Of a stretch of 31,196 bases of DNA, positions 1-9,174 are shown one piece after another. The notes under the pieces were generated by a model. It saw only the letters and a list, made by a program, of their open reading frames with translations, was not told the DNA's origin and did not search any database. The stretch is from DATJXG01 sp035500455 (GTDB taxonomy: Bacteria > Acidobacteriota > Terriglobia > Terriglobales > Acidobacteriaceae). Position numbers and translations under genes: made by a program. Location: contig DATJXG010000347.1 in NCBI GenBank assembly GCA_035500455.1, forward strand, positions 1 through 31,196, read 5' to 3'. Every line of letters begins with the position of its first letter. Within the stretch, counting starts at the first letter, position 1.

Positions 1-1
1 G

Positions 2-340
2 GATCTCGAAGGGGGCCAAGCGGCTGAAGCCTTAACTTTCGCCAAGCGCGCGGTGGCGCTTGAACGGCAAAATGCAGACGCGCACCACGTCCTTGGCCAG
101 ATACTCCTCGCCGACGGGCAAGCGGCAGAAAGCGTTAAAGAGCTGGAAGCCGCCAAACACCTGGCACCCGACGTCGCAACCATCCGCAGTCACCTCGCTA
201 TGGCGTACTACCGGCTGGGACGAAACTCTGAGGCCAGGGCTGAAGCCGCCGCGTTTACGCTCTTAAAGAAAAAAGAGGGAGTCTTCGCTCCTCCGGCAGA
301 AAAAATCGCCCCTGACGGCGGCGCGGGTGAGCGGAAATGA
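2..340 (+). CDS. TPR-repeat protein, C-terminal part (5' end outside window)
   Basis: The reading frame is open from the first bases of the window to the TGA at 338-340, so only the last ~112 codons are present. Two or three helical-hairpin TPR units are visible, with typical spacing of small residues and Ala/Leu/Tyr positions (for example AAESVKELEAAKHLAPD, then a unit ending in AYYRLGRNSEARAEA). The tail is charged and Pro/Gly-rich. TPRs are protein-protein interaction scaffolds and no catalytic function can be assigned. The stop codon overlaps the ATG of the next gene (ATGA at 337-340), which suggests translational coupling with a second TPR gene and a CRTAC1-family gene. An internal GTG at 53 could serve as a start, but TPR-like sequence continues upstream of it, so I treat the gene as truncated by the window. 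Confidence 0.75.
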   Translation, partial: DLEGGQAAEALTFAKRAVALERQNADAHHVLGQILLADGQAAESVKELEAAKHLAPDVATIRSHLAMAYYRLGRNSEARAEAAAFTLLKKKEGVFAPPAEKIAPDGGAGERK

Positions 341-1476
341 TCGCCCTCGTCACCACGGCATTTGCGGTTGCTTTGATGGCAGCCCCGTTTCACACGGCGG
401 CGCACAAGACCGCGTCAGCCGAGGCCGGAGGAACTGAAACCGGGAGTGCCAGCTTTTCTCAAGTCTCGCAAGCCGCCGGCCGCGCCCGTAATCAGGGTCA
501 TCTCAGCGACGCGATACGGTTGTACAGCCAGGCTTTGCGGATCAAGCCGGATTGGAAAGAAGGCCTCTGGTATCTCGGCGCCGCGCTCTATGACGATAAG
601 CAATTTGCTCAGGCCCGGAATGTGCTTCGCCGGTTCGTTGCCTACGATCCCGAGCCCGGTCTCGGCTGGGCTCTGCTCGGCATGAGTGAGTTCCAGACCC
701 GGCAGTATTCCCGTTCACTCGACCACCTTCAACGTGCCATGGCGCAGGGCATGAGGGACCAGAAAGACCTGGCGCAGTCCGTCTTCTACACTGCGGCTGT
801 GCTCCTGACTCGGTTCGAGCATTACGATGACAGCATGGGACTGCTGCTCGCCCTGGTGAAATCAGGACAACCCGCAGGCCCCCTGACCGAGGCGGTTGGT
901 TTAGCGGCTTTGCGGATGCCATACCTTCCAGCGGAAATACCATCGGACCGCCATGATCTGGTCAACATGGCGGGAGAAGGAACGCTGGCGATCGAGGCGC
1001 AACATCGCGATGACGCGGAACGTTTGTTTCGTGAGATGGTCGCCGCCTATCCAGGAGACCCGGGAACGCACTTTCTTTACGGCGCCTATTTGCTCGGAGT
1101 GCGGCCCGAGGACGGGGTTCGCGAGCTGAAAAAGGAACTGGAGGTCTCTCCCTCGAACATTCCGGCGCGACTGCGTTTAACCGAAGAATATGTGAAAGAG
1201 CAACAGCTGGACCTGGCGTTGCCGCTGGCCCAGCAGGCGGTGAAGCTCGATAGGAAACGTGCTCCCGCGCATATGATGTTGGGGGAAGTGCTGGTGGCGA
1301 AGGGGGATCTCGACGCGGGTATCCGGGAATTGGAGACGGCCCGCGAGGAGGAGCCGCAAACCGTGAGAATCCGCTGGGATCTGATGCGGGCGTATCTTTC
1401 CGCCGGGCGCGGCCAGGATGCGGCACGCGAAAAGGAAGAAATTGAGAAACTCAGCCAATCCGGACCGGGTGAGTGA
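337..1476 (+). CDS. Exported TPR-repeat protein
   Basis: This 379-residue protein begins with a hydrophobic stretch (residues 2-20, ALVTTAFAVALMAAP) resembling a Sec signal peptide. The mature protein is therefore probably periplasmic or envelope-associated. TPR hairpins are clear at about residues 43-140 and again at about 270-372; the middle is more degenerate but helical. The start ATG overlaps the preceding TPR gene's stop by four bases, and the 3' end overlaps the likely start of the CRTAC1-family gene. The three genes are therefore almost certainly one transcript. In Acidobacteriota, TPR proteins are often found beside FG-GAP/UnbV proteins, but the joint function is not known to me. No enzymatic domain is visible. 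Confidence 0.85.
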   Translation: MIALVTTAFAVALMAAPFHTAAHKTASAEAGGTETGSASFSQVSQAAGRARNQGHLSDAIRLYSQALRIKPDWKEGLWYLGAALYDDKQFAQARNVLRRFVAYDPEPGLGWALLGMSEFQTRQYSRSLDHLQRAMAQGMRDQKDLAQSVFYTAAVLLTRFEHYDDSMGLLLALVKSGQPAGPLTEAVGLAALRMPYLPAEIPSDRHDLVNMAGEGTLAIEAQHRDDAERLFREMVAAYPGDPGTHFLYGAYLLGVRPEDGVRELKKELEVSPSNIPARLRLTEEYVKEQQLDLALPLAQQAVKLDRKRAPAHMMLGEVLVAKGDLDAGIRELETAREEEPQTVRIRWDLMRAYLSAGRGQDAAREKEEIEKLSQSGPGE

Positions 1477-3199
1477 CGACGTGAACGTGCTAAGTCTTCT
1501 GCGAGGCACTTCGGTCCGGCGGATGTTTGGCCTTGGAATTCTGGGCATGATCGCAGTCCTGCTGCTGGTGCGGCAACCGGCCTTTACCGCGGAACCCGCC
1601 AAGGCCGCGATCCACTTCTCCTACCGTCCCATCGCGTTCTCCGTGGATAGCTCGGAGACTCCTCAAGCGCACGCTCCCGAGACCATGGCCGGCGGCGTGG
1701 CCGTGTTCGACTACGACAACGATGGGTTCCTGGACATCTTTTTCACTAACGGCGCCGACATCACTTCCCTGAAAAAGACATCTCCGAAATACTGGAACCG
1801 CTTATTTCATAACAATGGCGACGGCACGTTTACAGACGTAACCGAAAAAGCCGGCCTGGCGGGGATTGGCTACGACACCGGGGTTGCCATCGGCGACTAT
1901 GACAACGACGGTTATGAGGATATCTTCGTTGGCGGTGTTTATCGCAATACCCTGTATCACAATAACGGGGATGGCACCTTCACCGACGTAACCGCAAGAG
2001 CCGGCTTGGCCCGGCCGGACGAAAAATATGGCCCGCTTTGGTCAGTAGGCGGCGCATGGGTGGACCTAAACAACGACGGCCTTCTCGATCTCTTCGTTGT
2101 GAATTATCTGAGCTGGGACGTGAATCACGAACCCAACTGCCGCTTCATGGACAAACCCGAATACTGCAATCCAAAGTTCTATAAGGGGCTGCCGAATCAG
2201 TTATTCCTGAACAAAGGGGATGGCACGTTTATCGACGTTTCGGCGCAATCGGGAATTCGTTCCCACCTGGGTAAAGGCATGGGAGTCGGCATAGCTGATT
2301 ATGATAATGACGGGCGGCCGGACATCTTTGTTGCCAACGACAAGCTATTCAATTCTCTTTTTCACAATCGCAAGAGCGCGGATGCTTTTGTGCCTGTCTT
2401 TGACGAGGAGGCCTTCGAGGCAGGTGTAGCACTGCCAGAGCACGGGAACTTGATCTCCGGCATGGGGGTCGACTTCCGCGACCTCAACAACGATGGATAT
2501 CCGGATATTTCGATCGTCGCCCTGGATGACGAGACCTTTCCCGTGTATCAAAACAACGGCAAAGGAGCGTTCAACGAGATTACCTCGAAGAGCGGCATGG
2601 CTCTACTGAGCAACCCCATGTCCGGCTACAGCCCGAACATCGCAGACTTCGACAACGACGGCTGGAAAGACATCTTCGTCAGCCGGGGCGATGTCCAGTC
2701 GCCCGCGATGGCCGGCCGCCGCCAGATCGATCAACCGAACACTGTTTTTCGCAATGGTCCCGGCGGCAAGTGGTCTGCACTGACGGGTGAGGCGGGTTTC
2801 TCTGCGCAGCCTCCCGCCCGGCATCGCGGTTCAGCGTTCGGGGATTTCAACCATGACGGTAAACTCGACCTGGTTGTGACCGCTCTCAGCGCCCCGGCCG
2901 AGATCTGGATCAATGACAGTCCGGGTGAGAACCACTGGCTGGAACTCAAACTTCAGGGCACCAAAAGCAATCGCGATGCGATTGGCGCCAAGATCAAGAT
3001 TGTCGCCGGAGGCAAGGAACAGTTCAACCACGTAACCACGGCGTCCGGCTATGCATCTTCCAGTGCCGGACCGGTCCATTTTGGCTTAGGCGCGGCCAAG
3101 TCTGTGGACGAGGTCGAAATTCAATGGCCCTCGGGAATCCATCAACTGCTCAGAAATGTCCCCGCCGATCAAATCCTGCACATCAAAGAACCGAACTAA
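1469..3199 (+). CDS. CRTAC1-family protein: FG-GAP/VCBS repeats with C-terminal UnbV/ASPIC domain
   Basis: A secreted or surface beta-propeller-like protein. At least seven Asp-rich calcium-binding-type repeats are visible (DYDNDGFLDIFF, DYDNDGYEDIFVGG, DLNNDGLLDLFVVN, DYDNDGRPDIFVAN, DLNNDGYPDISIV, DFDNDGWKDIFVS, DFNHDGKLDLVVT). They are followed by a C-terminal UnbV/ASPIC domain (contains AIGAKIKIV, GYASSSAGPVHFGLG and VEIQWPSG). A hydrophobic segment, FGLGILGMIAVLLL, near the N-terminus acts as signal or anchor. The start is uncertain. ATG 1418 would overlap the previous gene by 59 bp. GTG 1469 gives an 8-bp GTGAGTGA overlap typical of coupled genes and is used here. GTG 1481 and ATG 1523 are also in frame. 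Function beyond a calcium-stabilised extracellular or adhesive role is unknown. Confidence 0.88.
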   Translation: MSDDVNVLSLLRGTSVRRMFGLGILGMIAVLLLVRQPAFTAEPAKAAIHFSYRPIAFSVDSSETPQAHAPETMAGGVAVFDYDNDGFLDIFFTNGADITSLKKTSPKYWNRLFHNNGDGTFTDVTEKAGLAGIGYDTGVAIGDYDNDGYEDIFVGGVYRNTLYHNNGDGTFTDVTARAGLARPDEKYGPLWSVGGAWVDLNNDGLLDLFVVNYLSWDVNHEPNCRFMDKPEYCNPKFYKGLPNQLFLNKGDGTFIDVSAQSGIRSHLGKGMGVGIADYDNDGRPDIFVANDKLFNSLFHNRKSADAFVPVFDEEAFEAGVALPEHGNLISGMGVDFRDLNNDGYPDISIVALDDETFPVYQNNGKGAFNEITSKSGMALLSNPMSGYSPNIADFDNDGWKDIFVSRGDVQSPAMAGRRQIDQPNTVFRNGPGGKWSALTGEAGFSAQPPARHRGSAFGDFNHDGKLDLVVTALSAPAEIWINDSPGENHWLELKLQGTKSNRDAIGAKIKIVAGGKEQFNHVTTASGYASSSAGPVHFGLGAAKSVDEVEIQWPSGIHQLLRNVPADQILHIKEPN

Positions 3200-3219
3200 C
3201 GGGAAGGTGGGATGGCATA

Positions 3220-4413
3220 TCATTCTTCCGGGCCGGGCCCCGTCTCGCGGGCCTTCTCGTTGAGTTTGAGCACGGTTTCGCGCTCGCGTTGGCTTTGGTC
3301 CTTAAGGCCCAATCGCGAATAGAGCGTGGCCAGTTGCAGGTGCACCTCCAAAAAATCAGGCCATTCTTTCTCGATGTTCTCGAGCACTCGTCGCGCTTCA
3401 TCGAGCTTACCGAGGGAGGCGTCTAATGCTCCAATCTGGAATCTCGCTTCCACCGATAGTGGCCGCAATCGCAAGGCCCGCTGCAAATAAGGAGCCGCGG
3501 CAGTCGTTTCGCCGTTGAACCGCAGCATGCTGCCCAGGTGAAGATTAGCGGAGAAATCGTTCGGATCAGCCCGGATCGCCTGCAGGAATGCGGCTTTTGC
3601 TCCCGCGTCGTCTCCGCTTTGTAGCAGGGCGCGCCCGTAGAGTGACCAAGCTCCGGGAAGGGCTGTGTTTAAATCAATTGCTTTACGGAGAGTAGCTGCG
3701 GCGGCCCTGTAGTCGCCCGCCGCAAACTGGGCTTCCCCCATCAAAACATTTGCCTCGGCGGTGTCTCCGGCCTTCAAAATGCCGTCGATCACTGCCTCGC
3801 CCTGCTCGATCTGATGGTCGCGGATCAGGGCTGTGCCCAAGGCATACTGTACGGCGCGATCGTTGGGATCGGCTTCGTGCACAGGGCGCAACAATTGCAC
3901 GACCTCGGCGTTCCGGCCAAGACGTAAATAGCAGTCTGCAAGCAAGTAGAGCGACTGCTTTTGGTTGGGCCGTTCCTTGTGCAACGCGAGGAATTCGGCG
4001 GCGGCTCGGGTGAAATCGCCTTGCTTGTAGCGGGCGAGCGCCAGATTAAGGCGGATCGCCGGATTGCGCGGGTCACTCTTGAGCGCTTCCTCGTACTGGT
4101 GAACCGCCTCAGCATAGCGCCCGGTACTGGCAAAAGCGACGCCAAGGTTGCTCCGGGCTTGCACGAAGCCTGGACGCAGCGAAATCGCCTGTTGATACAA
4201 GGCAATCGCCTTTAACGTATCGCCATGCTGGTCCGCGGTGAGGGCACTTTTATACAGCTCGTCAGCACTCTCACGGGACTCCCCGGGGCAAAGGGAACAT
4301 ACAGCGAAGAGAACGAACAACCACAAGATTGTCACGCGCAAGTCTGGACACCAACGCGCGCGGGTCTCACCGGTACGGAACATTTGGCCAGATCTATGAA
4401 TCAGTCCGTACAT
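3220..4413 (-). CDS. Exported TPR-repeat protein (about nine repeats)
   Basis: This 397-residue protein is almost entirely TPR units after an N-terminal hydrophobic segment (TILWLFVLFAVCSLCPG, about residues 28-44) that looks like a signal peptide. A Cys at its end could be a lipobox, but the match is imperfect. Repeat units carry the usual pattern, for example GRYAEAVHQYEEALKSDPRN and GDDAGAKAAFLQAIRADPND. It converges on the CRTAC1-family gene with only 20 bp between the two stops. ATG 4413 is the longest start; ATG 4383 is an alternative that keeps the signal segment. Neither has a good Shine-Dalgarno. It has no catalytic motif. Gene order suggests it belongs functionally with the TPR/CRTAC1 genes rather than with the glycogen genes upstream of it. 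Confidence 0.85.
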   Translation of the reverse strand: MYGLIHRSGQMFRTGETRARWCPDLRVTILWLFVLFAVCSLCPGESRESADELYKSALTADQHGDTLKAIALYQQAISLRPGFVQARSNLGVAFASTGRYAEAVHQYEEALKSDPRNPAIRLNLALARYKQGDFTRAAAEFLALHKERPNQKQSLYLLADCYLRLGRNAEVVQLLRPVHEADPNDRAVQYALGTALIRDHQIEQGEAVIDGILKAGDTAEANVLMGEAQFAAGDYRAAAATLRKAIDLNTALPGAWSLYGRALLQSGDDAGAKAAFLQAIRADPNDFSANLHLGSMLRFNGETTAAAPYLQRALRLRPLSVEARFQIGALDASLGKLDEARRVLENIEKEWPDFLEVHLQLATLYSRLGLKDQSQRERETVLKLNEKARETGPGPEE

Positions 4414-4774
4414 TCGGAGGCATCATTTGGCCATGCTTAACACGGTAGCAGACTACCAGAAAACGCCATTCCATGACTGCGGACTGAGGATGACGGACGC
4501 TGATGCGGAAAGTCGACATCGGGGGGGAGCGCCCACCGCTGCGCGCCATGAAACGAGTGCCGGAAGGAGTGCCAGTTGATCCCCGCCAGACGCCTGCTTC
4601 GCCGCCGGTAAGACGCAGCGGTGCATGATTTTCTTCGGCTTAGGGGGCGGCCGTTCCCTGCTTGGAAGATCTACCCTTCTGTCGGTCAGACCGAGCGGGC
4701 AGTCACGCTTTCCACCAACCACGATCGATGTTGCACAACCAATCCTTGCTTTGACTCCACCGGACATCTTCTTC
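4414..4774. other. 361-bp gene-poor gap between glgP and the TPR gene
   Basis: No confident gene is seen. A small leftward frame (4767 to 4453, 104 codons) starts 7 nt after the glgP stop behind a GAGAAGAAG purine run. Its predicted protein is Pro/Arg/Cys-rich with no recognisable domain. A short inverted repeat (GGTAG at 4444-4448, CTACC at 4453-4457, 4-nt loop) lies about 30 bp upstream of the TPR start codon, in its presumed 5' leader. No clear intrinsic terminator with a T-run is seen after glgP. Confidence 0.4.
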
Positions 4775-7342
4775 TCACCGCCAGGAGGGCGTGCCGTGCC
4801 ACAGAATAAAAGGGGCTTCCAACGGCACGAACGCTCCCGGGTGCTGGGCAACGATACGCGGTGTGTAGTCGGCAGCCGGGCGAGTGGCCGGGACAATGGC
4901 AGCATATGTAAAGCCACTTGCCGCACCAACCAGGCGTTCGCCACGATTCATCTTTTGTGTGATTGGGCCAGCGTCTTTCTGCGCCTCCGCGTAGAGTTCA
5001 ACCCTTACAGCATCAGGGTTAATATCGTCGAGGAAGACCTGAACCTGAAAGAAATATTGCTCTCCCTGTTGTTGCACGGTCGCGGAACCGAATCGCAGTG
5101 CTGACCAGTGTTGCGCTAGTTCGGCCTGCCAGGCGATCAAATTGGCTCCCAGTGAACCTCGATTCTCGGTGCGCTGGCGAAATGCGGCGGCCGCCGACAA
5201 ATAATGTTCTTCGGTGTATTGCCGTACTGCGCGATTTGTCGAAAAGGCCGGAGTCAAGCGAGCCATGCTTTCACGCATGCGCGCAACCCAGCGGCGCGGA
5301 ATTCCATGCTCGTCGCGCGCATAGAACTCCGGGATAACCTCTCTCTCGAGCACCGCATAAAGGCTTTCAGCTTCACTTGCGTCCCAGGAAGGGTCATTCC
5401 CGTGTTCACGACCATCCCCGATGGCCCAGCCGACTTCCGGGGAATATGCTTCTGCCCACCAGCCGTCGAGTTCGGAAAGATTCAACCCCCCGTTCACCAG
5501 CACCTTCATACCGCTGGTCCCGCTGGCTTCCCAGGGGCGTCGCGGAGTATTCACCCAAACGTCCACGCCCTGAACCAGAAGCTCTGCCATATGTACATCG
5601 TAGTCGGCAAGGAAAACCACCCGGGACCGAACCTCAGGCCGGCGGGCAAACTCAATCCACTGCCGGATCATGTCTTGCCCCTCGGCATCTTGGGGATGTG
5701 CCTTGCCTGCCAGGACAAGTTGCACGGGGCGCTCTCGATTGATCAGGATGTTGAGAAGCCTTGAGGGATCACGCAGGAGGAGGTTCGGGCGCTTGTAGGT
5801 CGCAAAGCGCCGGGCAAATCCCAGAGTCAAAAGATCGCTGTCGAGTACCGTCTCGGCCTGCGCCAGATCCTCCGAGGATGCTCCCCGAGTTGCTAATTGG
5901 CGCACGTAGAGTCTGCGGACATAGCTGACAAGGGTATTGCGACCATCCGCTCTGAGTTGCCAAAGGTCAGAATCGCTGAGTGCGCGAATATCCCTTTCGG
6001 TGTCCGCCAACGTTCCGCGCCAACGGTCTTTGCCGCACGCACATTCCCACAGGTGGTCTGCCTGGGCAGAGTCCCAGCTGGGGGTGTGCACTCCGTTGGT
6101 TACGTATGTCACGGGCACTTCTGTTTCCGGCCACCTTGGAAACAGGACCTGAAAAATTCGCCGGCTCACTTGGCCGTGCAATTTACTGACGCCGTTGACC
6201 GCGCCGCTGCCCCGGATCGCCAGGTAGGCCATATTGAACGGTTCGGAGGAGTCGTGGCGATCTCGCCGACCCAATGCCAGGAGTTGCTCGAACGAAATTG
6301 ACAGGCGCTCCTCGGCGTACTTCCTGAGGTAACGCTCAACCAGGCCGGGAGCGAAGCGGTCAAAGCCGGCTTCCACAGGAGTGTGGGTGGTAAAAAGGTT
6401 GCCGGCACGAGTGATGGTAAGAGCGAGATCAAATGGCTGACTGTAATCTTCCATGTAGGAACGCGCCCGTTCCAGCACCGCGAACGCTGCGTGACCTTCA
6501 TTGAGATGACAAACCTCGGGGTGCAATCCGAGGGCCCGCAGAAGCCGCCAGCCTCCAATCCCAAGGACCAACTCCTGTTTCACCCGCAACTCCGGACCGC
6601 CCCCGTAAAGTTCAGTCGCAATGCCGCGGTAGGCCGGAGGGTTCGCGGGATCGTTGGTATCGAGCAAATACAATTTCACCCTGCCGACTTGTACTTGCCA
6701 AACTCGGATCCACAACTTAAATCCAGGCAAAGGGAGGAATAGGCGCAGCCATTCACCATTCGGCTCCCGCACCGGTCGGATCGGCAGCTGGCCGGGATCG
6801 TTGAACGGGTAAAGAGCCTGCTGGTGGCCTTCTGCGTCAATTTCCTGCCGAAAATAGCCTTGTTGGTAGAGCAGGCCGATTCCGGTCACCGGGACGCCGA
6901 GGTTGCTTGCGGCTTTGAGTTGATCGCCGGCGACGTTTCCCAGTCCGCCCGAATAAATCGGTAATGCTTCGCTCAACATGAACTCCATCGAGAAATACGC
7001 GATCGTTGACACTCCCGAACGCGGATGCGCTTTTTGAAACCACGCTTCCGACTCCTCAGCCAGCGCCTTCTCTCCGTGGAGATCAGCCAACAGTTTTTTA
7101 AAGCTCGGCTGGACCGTAATGCTTTGCAGTTTTTCCCGAGATACGGTTTGCAGCAGAACCCAGGGATTGTGTGTCAGTTCCCAGAGTTCGGGGTCGAGTT
7201 GCTCCCAAAGCCGGTCCGCCGCGTGATTGAACGACCATCGGAGGTCCAACGCAAGGTCGGTAAGAGCATCGGAAATGGCTGTATCGGTGGGACGATCGGG
7301 GGCATGATCGGGGGAACGATCAACGCAGGTCGGACTGCTCAT
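4775..7342 (-). CDS. glgP: Alpha-glucan (glycogen) phosphorylase, GT35 family
   Basis: Releases glucose-1-phosphate from the non-reducing ends of glycogen or maltodextrin using inorganic phosphate and pyridoxal phosphate; cytoplasmic. The protein is of the ~850-residue alpha-glucan phosphorylase type with an N-terminal DUF3417-like region (about residues 20-120). The PLP-lysine region EASGTSGMKVLVNGGLNLSE is intact (Lys about 613), as are FARRFATYKRP, HLNEGHAAF and YVTNGVHTPSW. I chose ATG 7342 over the upstream in-frame TTG 7348 because GAGGAG lies 9 nt before it. It follows pgm by 27 bp, so the two are surely co-transcribed. Phosphorylase, mutase and debranching enzyme together form a complete glycogen-mobilising set. 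No truncation or frameshift is seen. Confidence 0.95.
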   Translation of the reverse strand: MSSPTCVDRSPDHAPDRPTDTAISDALTDLALDLRWSFNHAADRLWEQLDPELWELTHNPWVLLQTVSREKLQSITVQPSFKKLLADLHGEKALAEESEAWFQKAHPRSGVSTIAYFSMEFMLSEALPIYSGGLGNVAGDQLKAASNLGVPVTGIGLLYQQGYFRQEIDAEGHQQALYPFNDPGQLPIRPVREPNGEWLRLFLPLPGFKLWIRVWQVQVGRVKLYLLDTNDPANPPAYRGIATELYGGGPELRVKQELVLGIGGWRLLRALGLHPEVCHLNEGHAAFAVLERARSYMEDYSQPFDLALTITRAGNLFTTHTPVEAGFDRFAPGLVERYLRKYAEERLSISFEQLLALGRRDRHDSSEPFNMAYLAIRGSGAVNGVSKLHGQVSRRIFQVLFPRWPETEVPVTYVTNGVHTPSWDSAQADHLWECACGKDRWRGTLADTERDIRALSDSDLWQLRADGRNTLVSYVRRLYVRQLATRGASSEDLAQAETVLDSDLLTLGFARRFATYKRPNLLLRDPSRLLNILINRERPVQLVLAGKAHPQDAEGQDMIRQWIEFARRPEVRSRVVFLADYDVHMAELLVQGVDVWVNTPRRPWEASGTSGMKVLVNGGLNLSELDGWWAEAYSPEVGWAIGDGREHGNDPSWDASEAESLYAVLEREVIPEFYARDEHGIPRRWVARMRESMARLTPAFSTNRAVRQYTEEHYLSAAAAFRQRTENRGSLGANLIAWQAELAQHWSALRFGSATVQQQGEQYFFQVQVFLDDINPDAVRVELYAEAQKDAGPITQKMNRGERLVGAASGFTYAAIVPATRPAADYTPRIVAQHPGAFVPLEAPFILWHGTPSWR

Positions 7343-7369
7343 GTGCAATTTCTCCTCATGGCTGTCGGC

Positions 7370-9028
7370 TTAAGCTGCCCGGGTGCTGCGGGCAAGCGCT
7401 TCCGAAACAATAGTCTGGGCTTCCTCTTCGATTTGCCTTAGATGGTCCTGCCCGAGGAAACTCTCCGCGTAAATCTTGTAGATTTCTTCCGTACCCGAGG
7501 GACGTGCTGCAAACCAGCCATCCTTGGCAATTACTTTGATACCTCCAATAGGGTTGCCGTCTCCGGGAGCGCTGGCCAAAATCTGCTGGATCTGCTCGCC
7601 GGCAAGTTCTGTAGTGTGAATGTCGGATGGAGACAATCTTTCGAGAGCGGCTTTTTGTTCGGGCGTGGCAGGAGCGTCGATGCGGTCGTAGACAGGATCT
7701 CCCAGCTCTCGAGTGAGTTCACGATAAATCTCACCTGGATCTCGGCCCAGGCGCGCCGTAATTTCTGCCGAGAGCAGACAAGGAATGATTCCGTCCTTAT
7801 CCGTAGTCCACACCCTGCCGTCGCGCCGGAGAAAAGAAGAACCAGCGCTTTCCTCGCCGCCGAAACCTAGCCGGCCGGCGAGCAGCCCCTCAACAAACCA
7901 CTTAAAGCCCACCGGCACCTCATGAAGCCGCCGCCCCAGGCGCGCGCTCACCCGATCGATCATGCTGCTGCTCACCACCGTCTTTCCGACGGCAACATCC
8001 GGGCCCCAGTCTTTCCGGTTTGCAAACAAATAGTGAACGCAGGCTGAAAGGTAGTGATTCGGGGGCAGCAACCCGCTTCGCTTGGTGACGATGCCGTGGC
8101 GGTCGTGGTCGGTATCGCTGGCAAACGCAATATCAAACTTGTCTTTCACCGCGATGAGTCTCTGCATGGCATAAGGCGAGGAAGGATCCATGCGAATCTT
8201 GCCGTCCCAATCCACGGTCATGAAGCGAAAGGTTGGATCAACCGACTTGTTCACGATCGTGAGGTCGAGACCATACTGTCCGGCGATCCTCGGCCAATAA
8301 TCGATGCCTGCCCCGCCAAGAGGGTCTACCCCAAGCCTGATCTTGGCTTCGCGGATGGCAGCCATATCGACAACACCGTTGAGATCTCCGACATATTCGC
8401 TCAAAAAATCGTGCTTGTGTGTCGTGGAGGCGCGCAGCGCTTTCTCGAACGAAATTCTCTTAACGCCTGCCAGCGCCCTTCGCAGAAATTCATTGGCTTT
8501 CGATTCAATCCAGGAAGTTACCCGCGAATCGGCTGGTCCGCCATGCGGAGGATCGTATTTAAAGCCACCGTCGTCGGGGGGATTGTGAGACGGGGTGATT
8601 ACGATACCGTCGGCGAGCCCCATCTTTCGCGCGTCGTTGTAGCGCAGGATCGCGCGGGAGACGGCCGGCGTAGGAGTGTAGGACGTACCTTCGGAGACCA
8701 TTACTTCGACGTCATTGGCCGCAAGCACTTCCAGAGCGCTCGCAAATGCGGGCTCGGAGAGCGCGTGAGTATCCATGCCGAGAAAGAGCGGCCCGTCAAT
8801 GTTCTGCAGTTTGCGGTATTCACAGATCGCTTGGGTAATCGCCAGGATGTGCCACTCGTTGAACGCCCCGTCGAAAGCGGATCCGCGATGTCCGGACGTA
8901 CCAAAAACAACGCGCTGTCTCGGATCGCCCGGATCGGGCCGCAACTCGTAGTAGGCGGTAAGCAGCTTCGGAACGTTCACCAGGATCGAGGGATCAGCCG
9001 GCTTCCCGGCAGCAGGGCTAATTTTCAC
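7370..9028 (-). CDS. pgm: Alpha-D-glucose phosphoglucomutase
   Basis: Interconverts glucose-1-phosphate and glucose-6-phosphate, linking the glgP product to glycolysis. The length (552 residues) and motifs match the bacterial Pgm type. The phosphoserine loop is TPSHNPPDDGGFKY (Ser147), the metal-binding loop DTDHDRHG, the sugar-specificity loop GGEESAG, and the phosphate-binding C-terminal motif RPSGTEEIYKIY. The start is GTG 9028, with GAGGT 6 nt upstream (complement strand). It lies between glgX, which ends 170 bp upstream, and glgP, 27 bp downstream, on the same strand. It is intact, and all four domains expected of the alpha-D-phosphohexomutase fold are covered. Confidence 0.96.
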   Translation of the reverse strand: MKISPAAGKPADPSILVNVPKLLTAYYELRPDPGDPRQRVVFGTSGHRGSAFDGAFNEWHILAITQAICEYRKLQNIDGPLFLGMDTHALSEPAFASALEVLAANDVEVMVSEGTSYTPTPAVSRAILRYNDARKMGLADGIVITPSHNPPDDGGFKYDPPHGGPADSRVTSWIESKANEFLRRALAGVKRISFEKALRASTTHKHDFLSEYVGDLNGVVDMAAIREAKIRLGVDPLGGAGIDYWPRIAGQYGLDLTIVNKSVDPTFRFMTVDWDGKIRMDPSSPYAMQRLIAVKDKFDIAFASDTDHDRHGIVTKRSGLLPPNHYLSACVHYLFANRKDWGPDVAVGKTVVSSSMIDRVSARLGRRLHEVPVGFKWFVEGLLAGRLGFGGEESAGSSFLRRDGRVWTTDKDGIIPCLLSAEITARLGRDPGEIYRELTRELGDPVYDRIDAPATPEQKAALERLSPSDIHTTELAGEQIQQILASAPGDGNPIGGIKVIAKDGWFAARPSGTEEIYKIYAESFLGQDHLRQIEEEAQTIVSEALARSTRAA

Positions 9029-9066
9029 TTGGCGACCTCGTCAGGACATTCTGCTTGCGCGTTGCC

Positions 9067-9085
9067 GCATCCTTTTATTGGATGC
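9067..9085 (-). promoter_or_regulatory. Small hairpin in the glgX-pgm spacer
   Basis: GCATCC (9067-9072) and GGATGC (9080-9085) are perfect inverted copies around a 7-nt A/T loop, about 40 bp upstream of the pgm GTG start. No T-run follows on the minus strand, so it is not a clear terminator. It could be an RNA-stability or processing element that uncouples pgm-glgP from glgX. Evidence is limited to the inverted repeat. Confidence 0.3.
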
Positions 9086-9174
9086 TGTCACCGCCATCGC
9101 AGAACTCCTCTCTTAAGTATTTCGCGATCCTTCAGCGAGAGAAAAAGGAGTCGTCGAATTTCCACGCTCACCGG

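Noticed and set aside
3200..3230. Bidirectional terminator between the convergent CRTAC1 and TPR genes
   Set aside because: Only a 5-bp GGAAG/CTTCC stem with a long loop and no T-run.
4453..4944. 163-codon minus-strand frame overlapping the glgP 3' end
   Set aside because: Its first third overlaps conserved glgP coding sequence in another frame; only the shorter 4453-4767 part is worth a remark.
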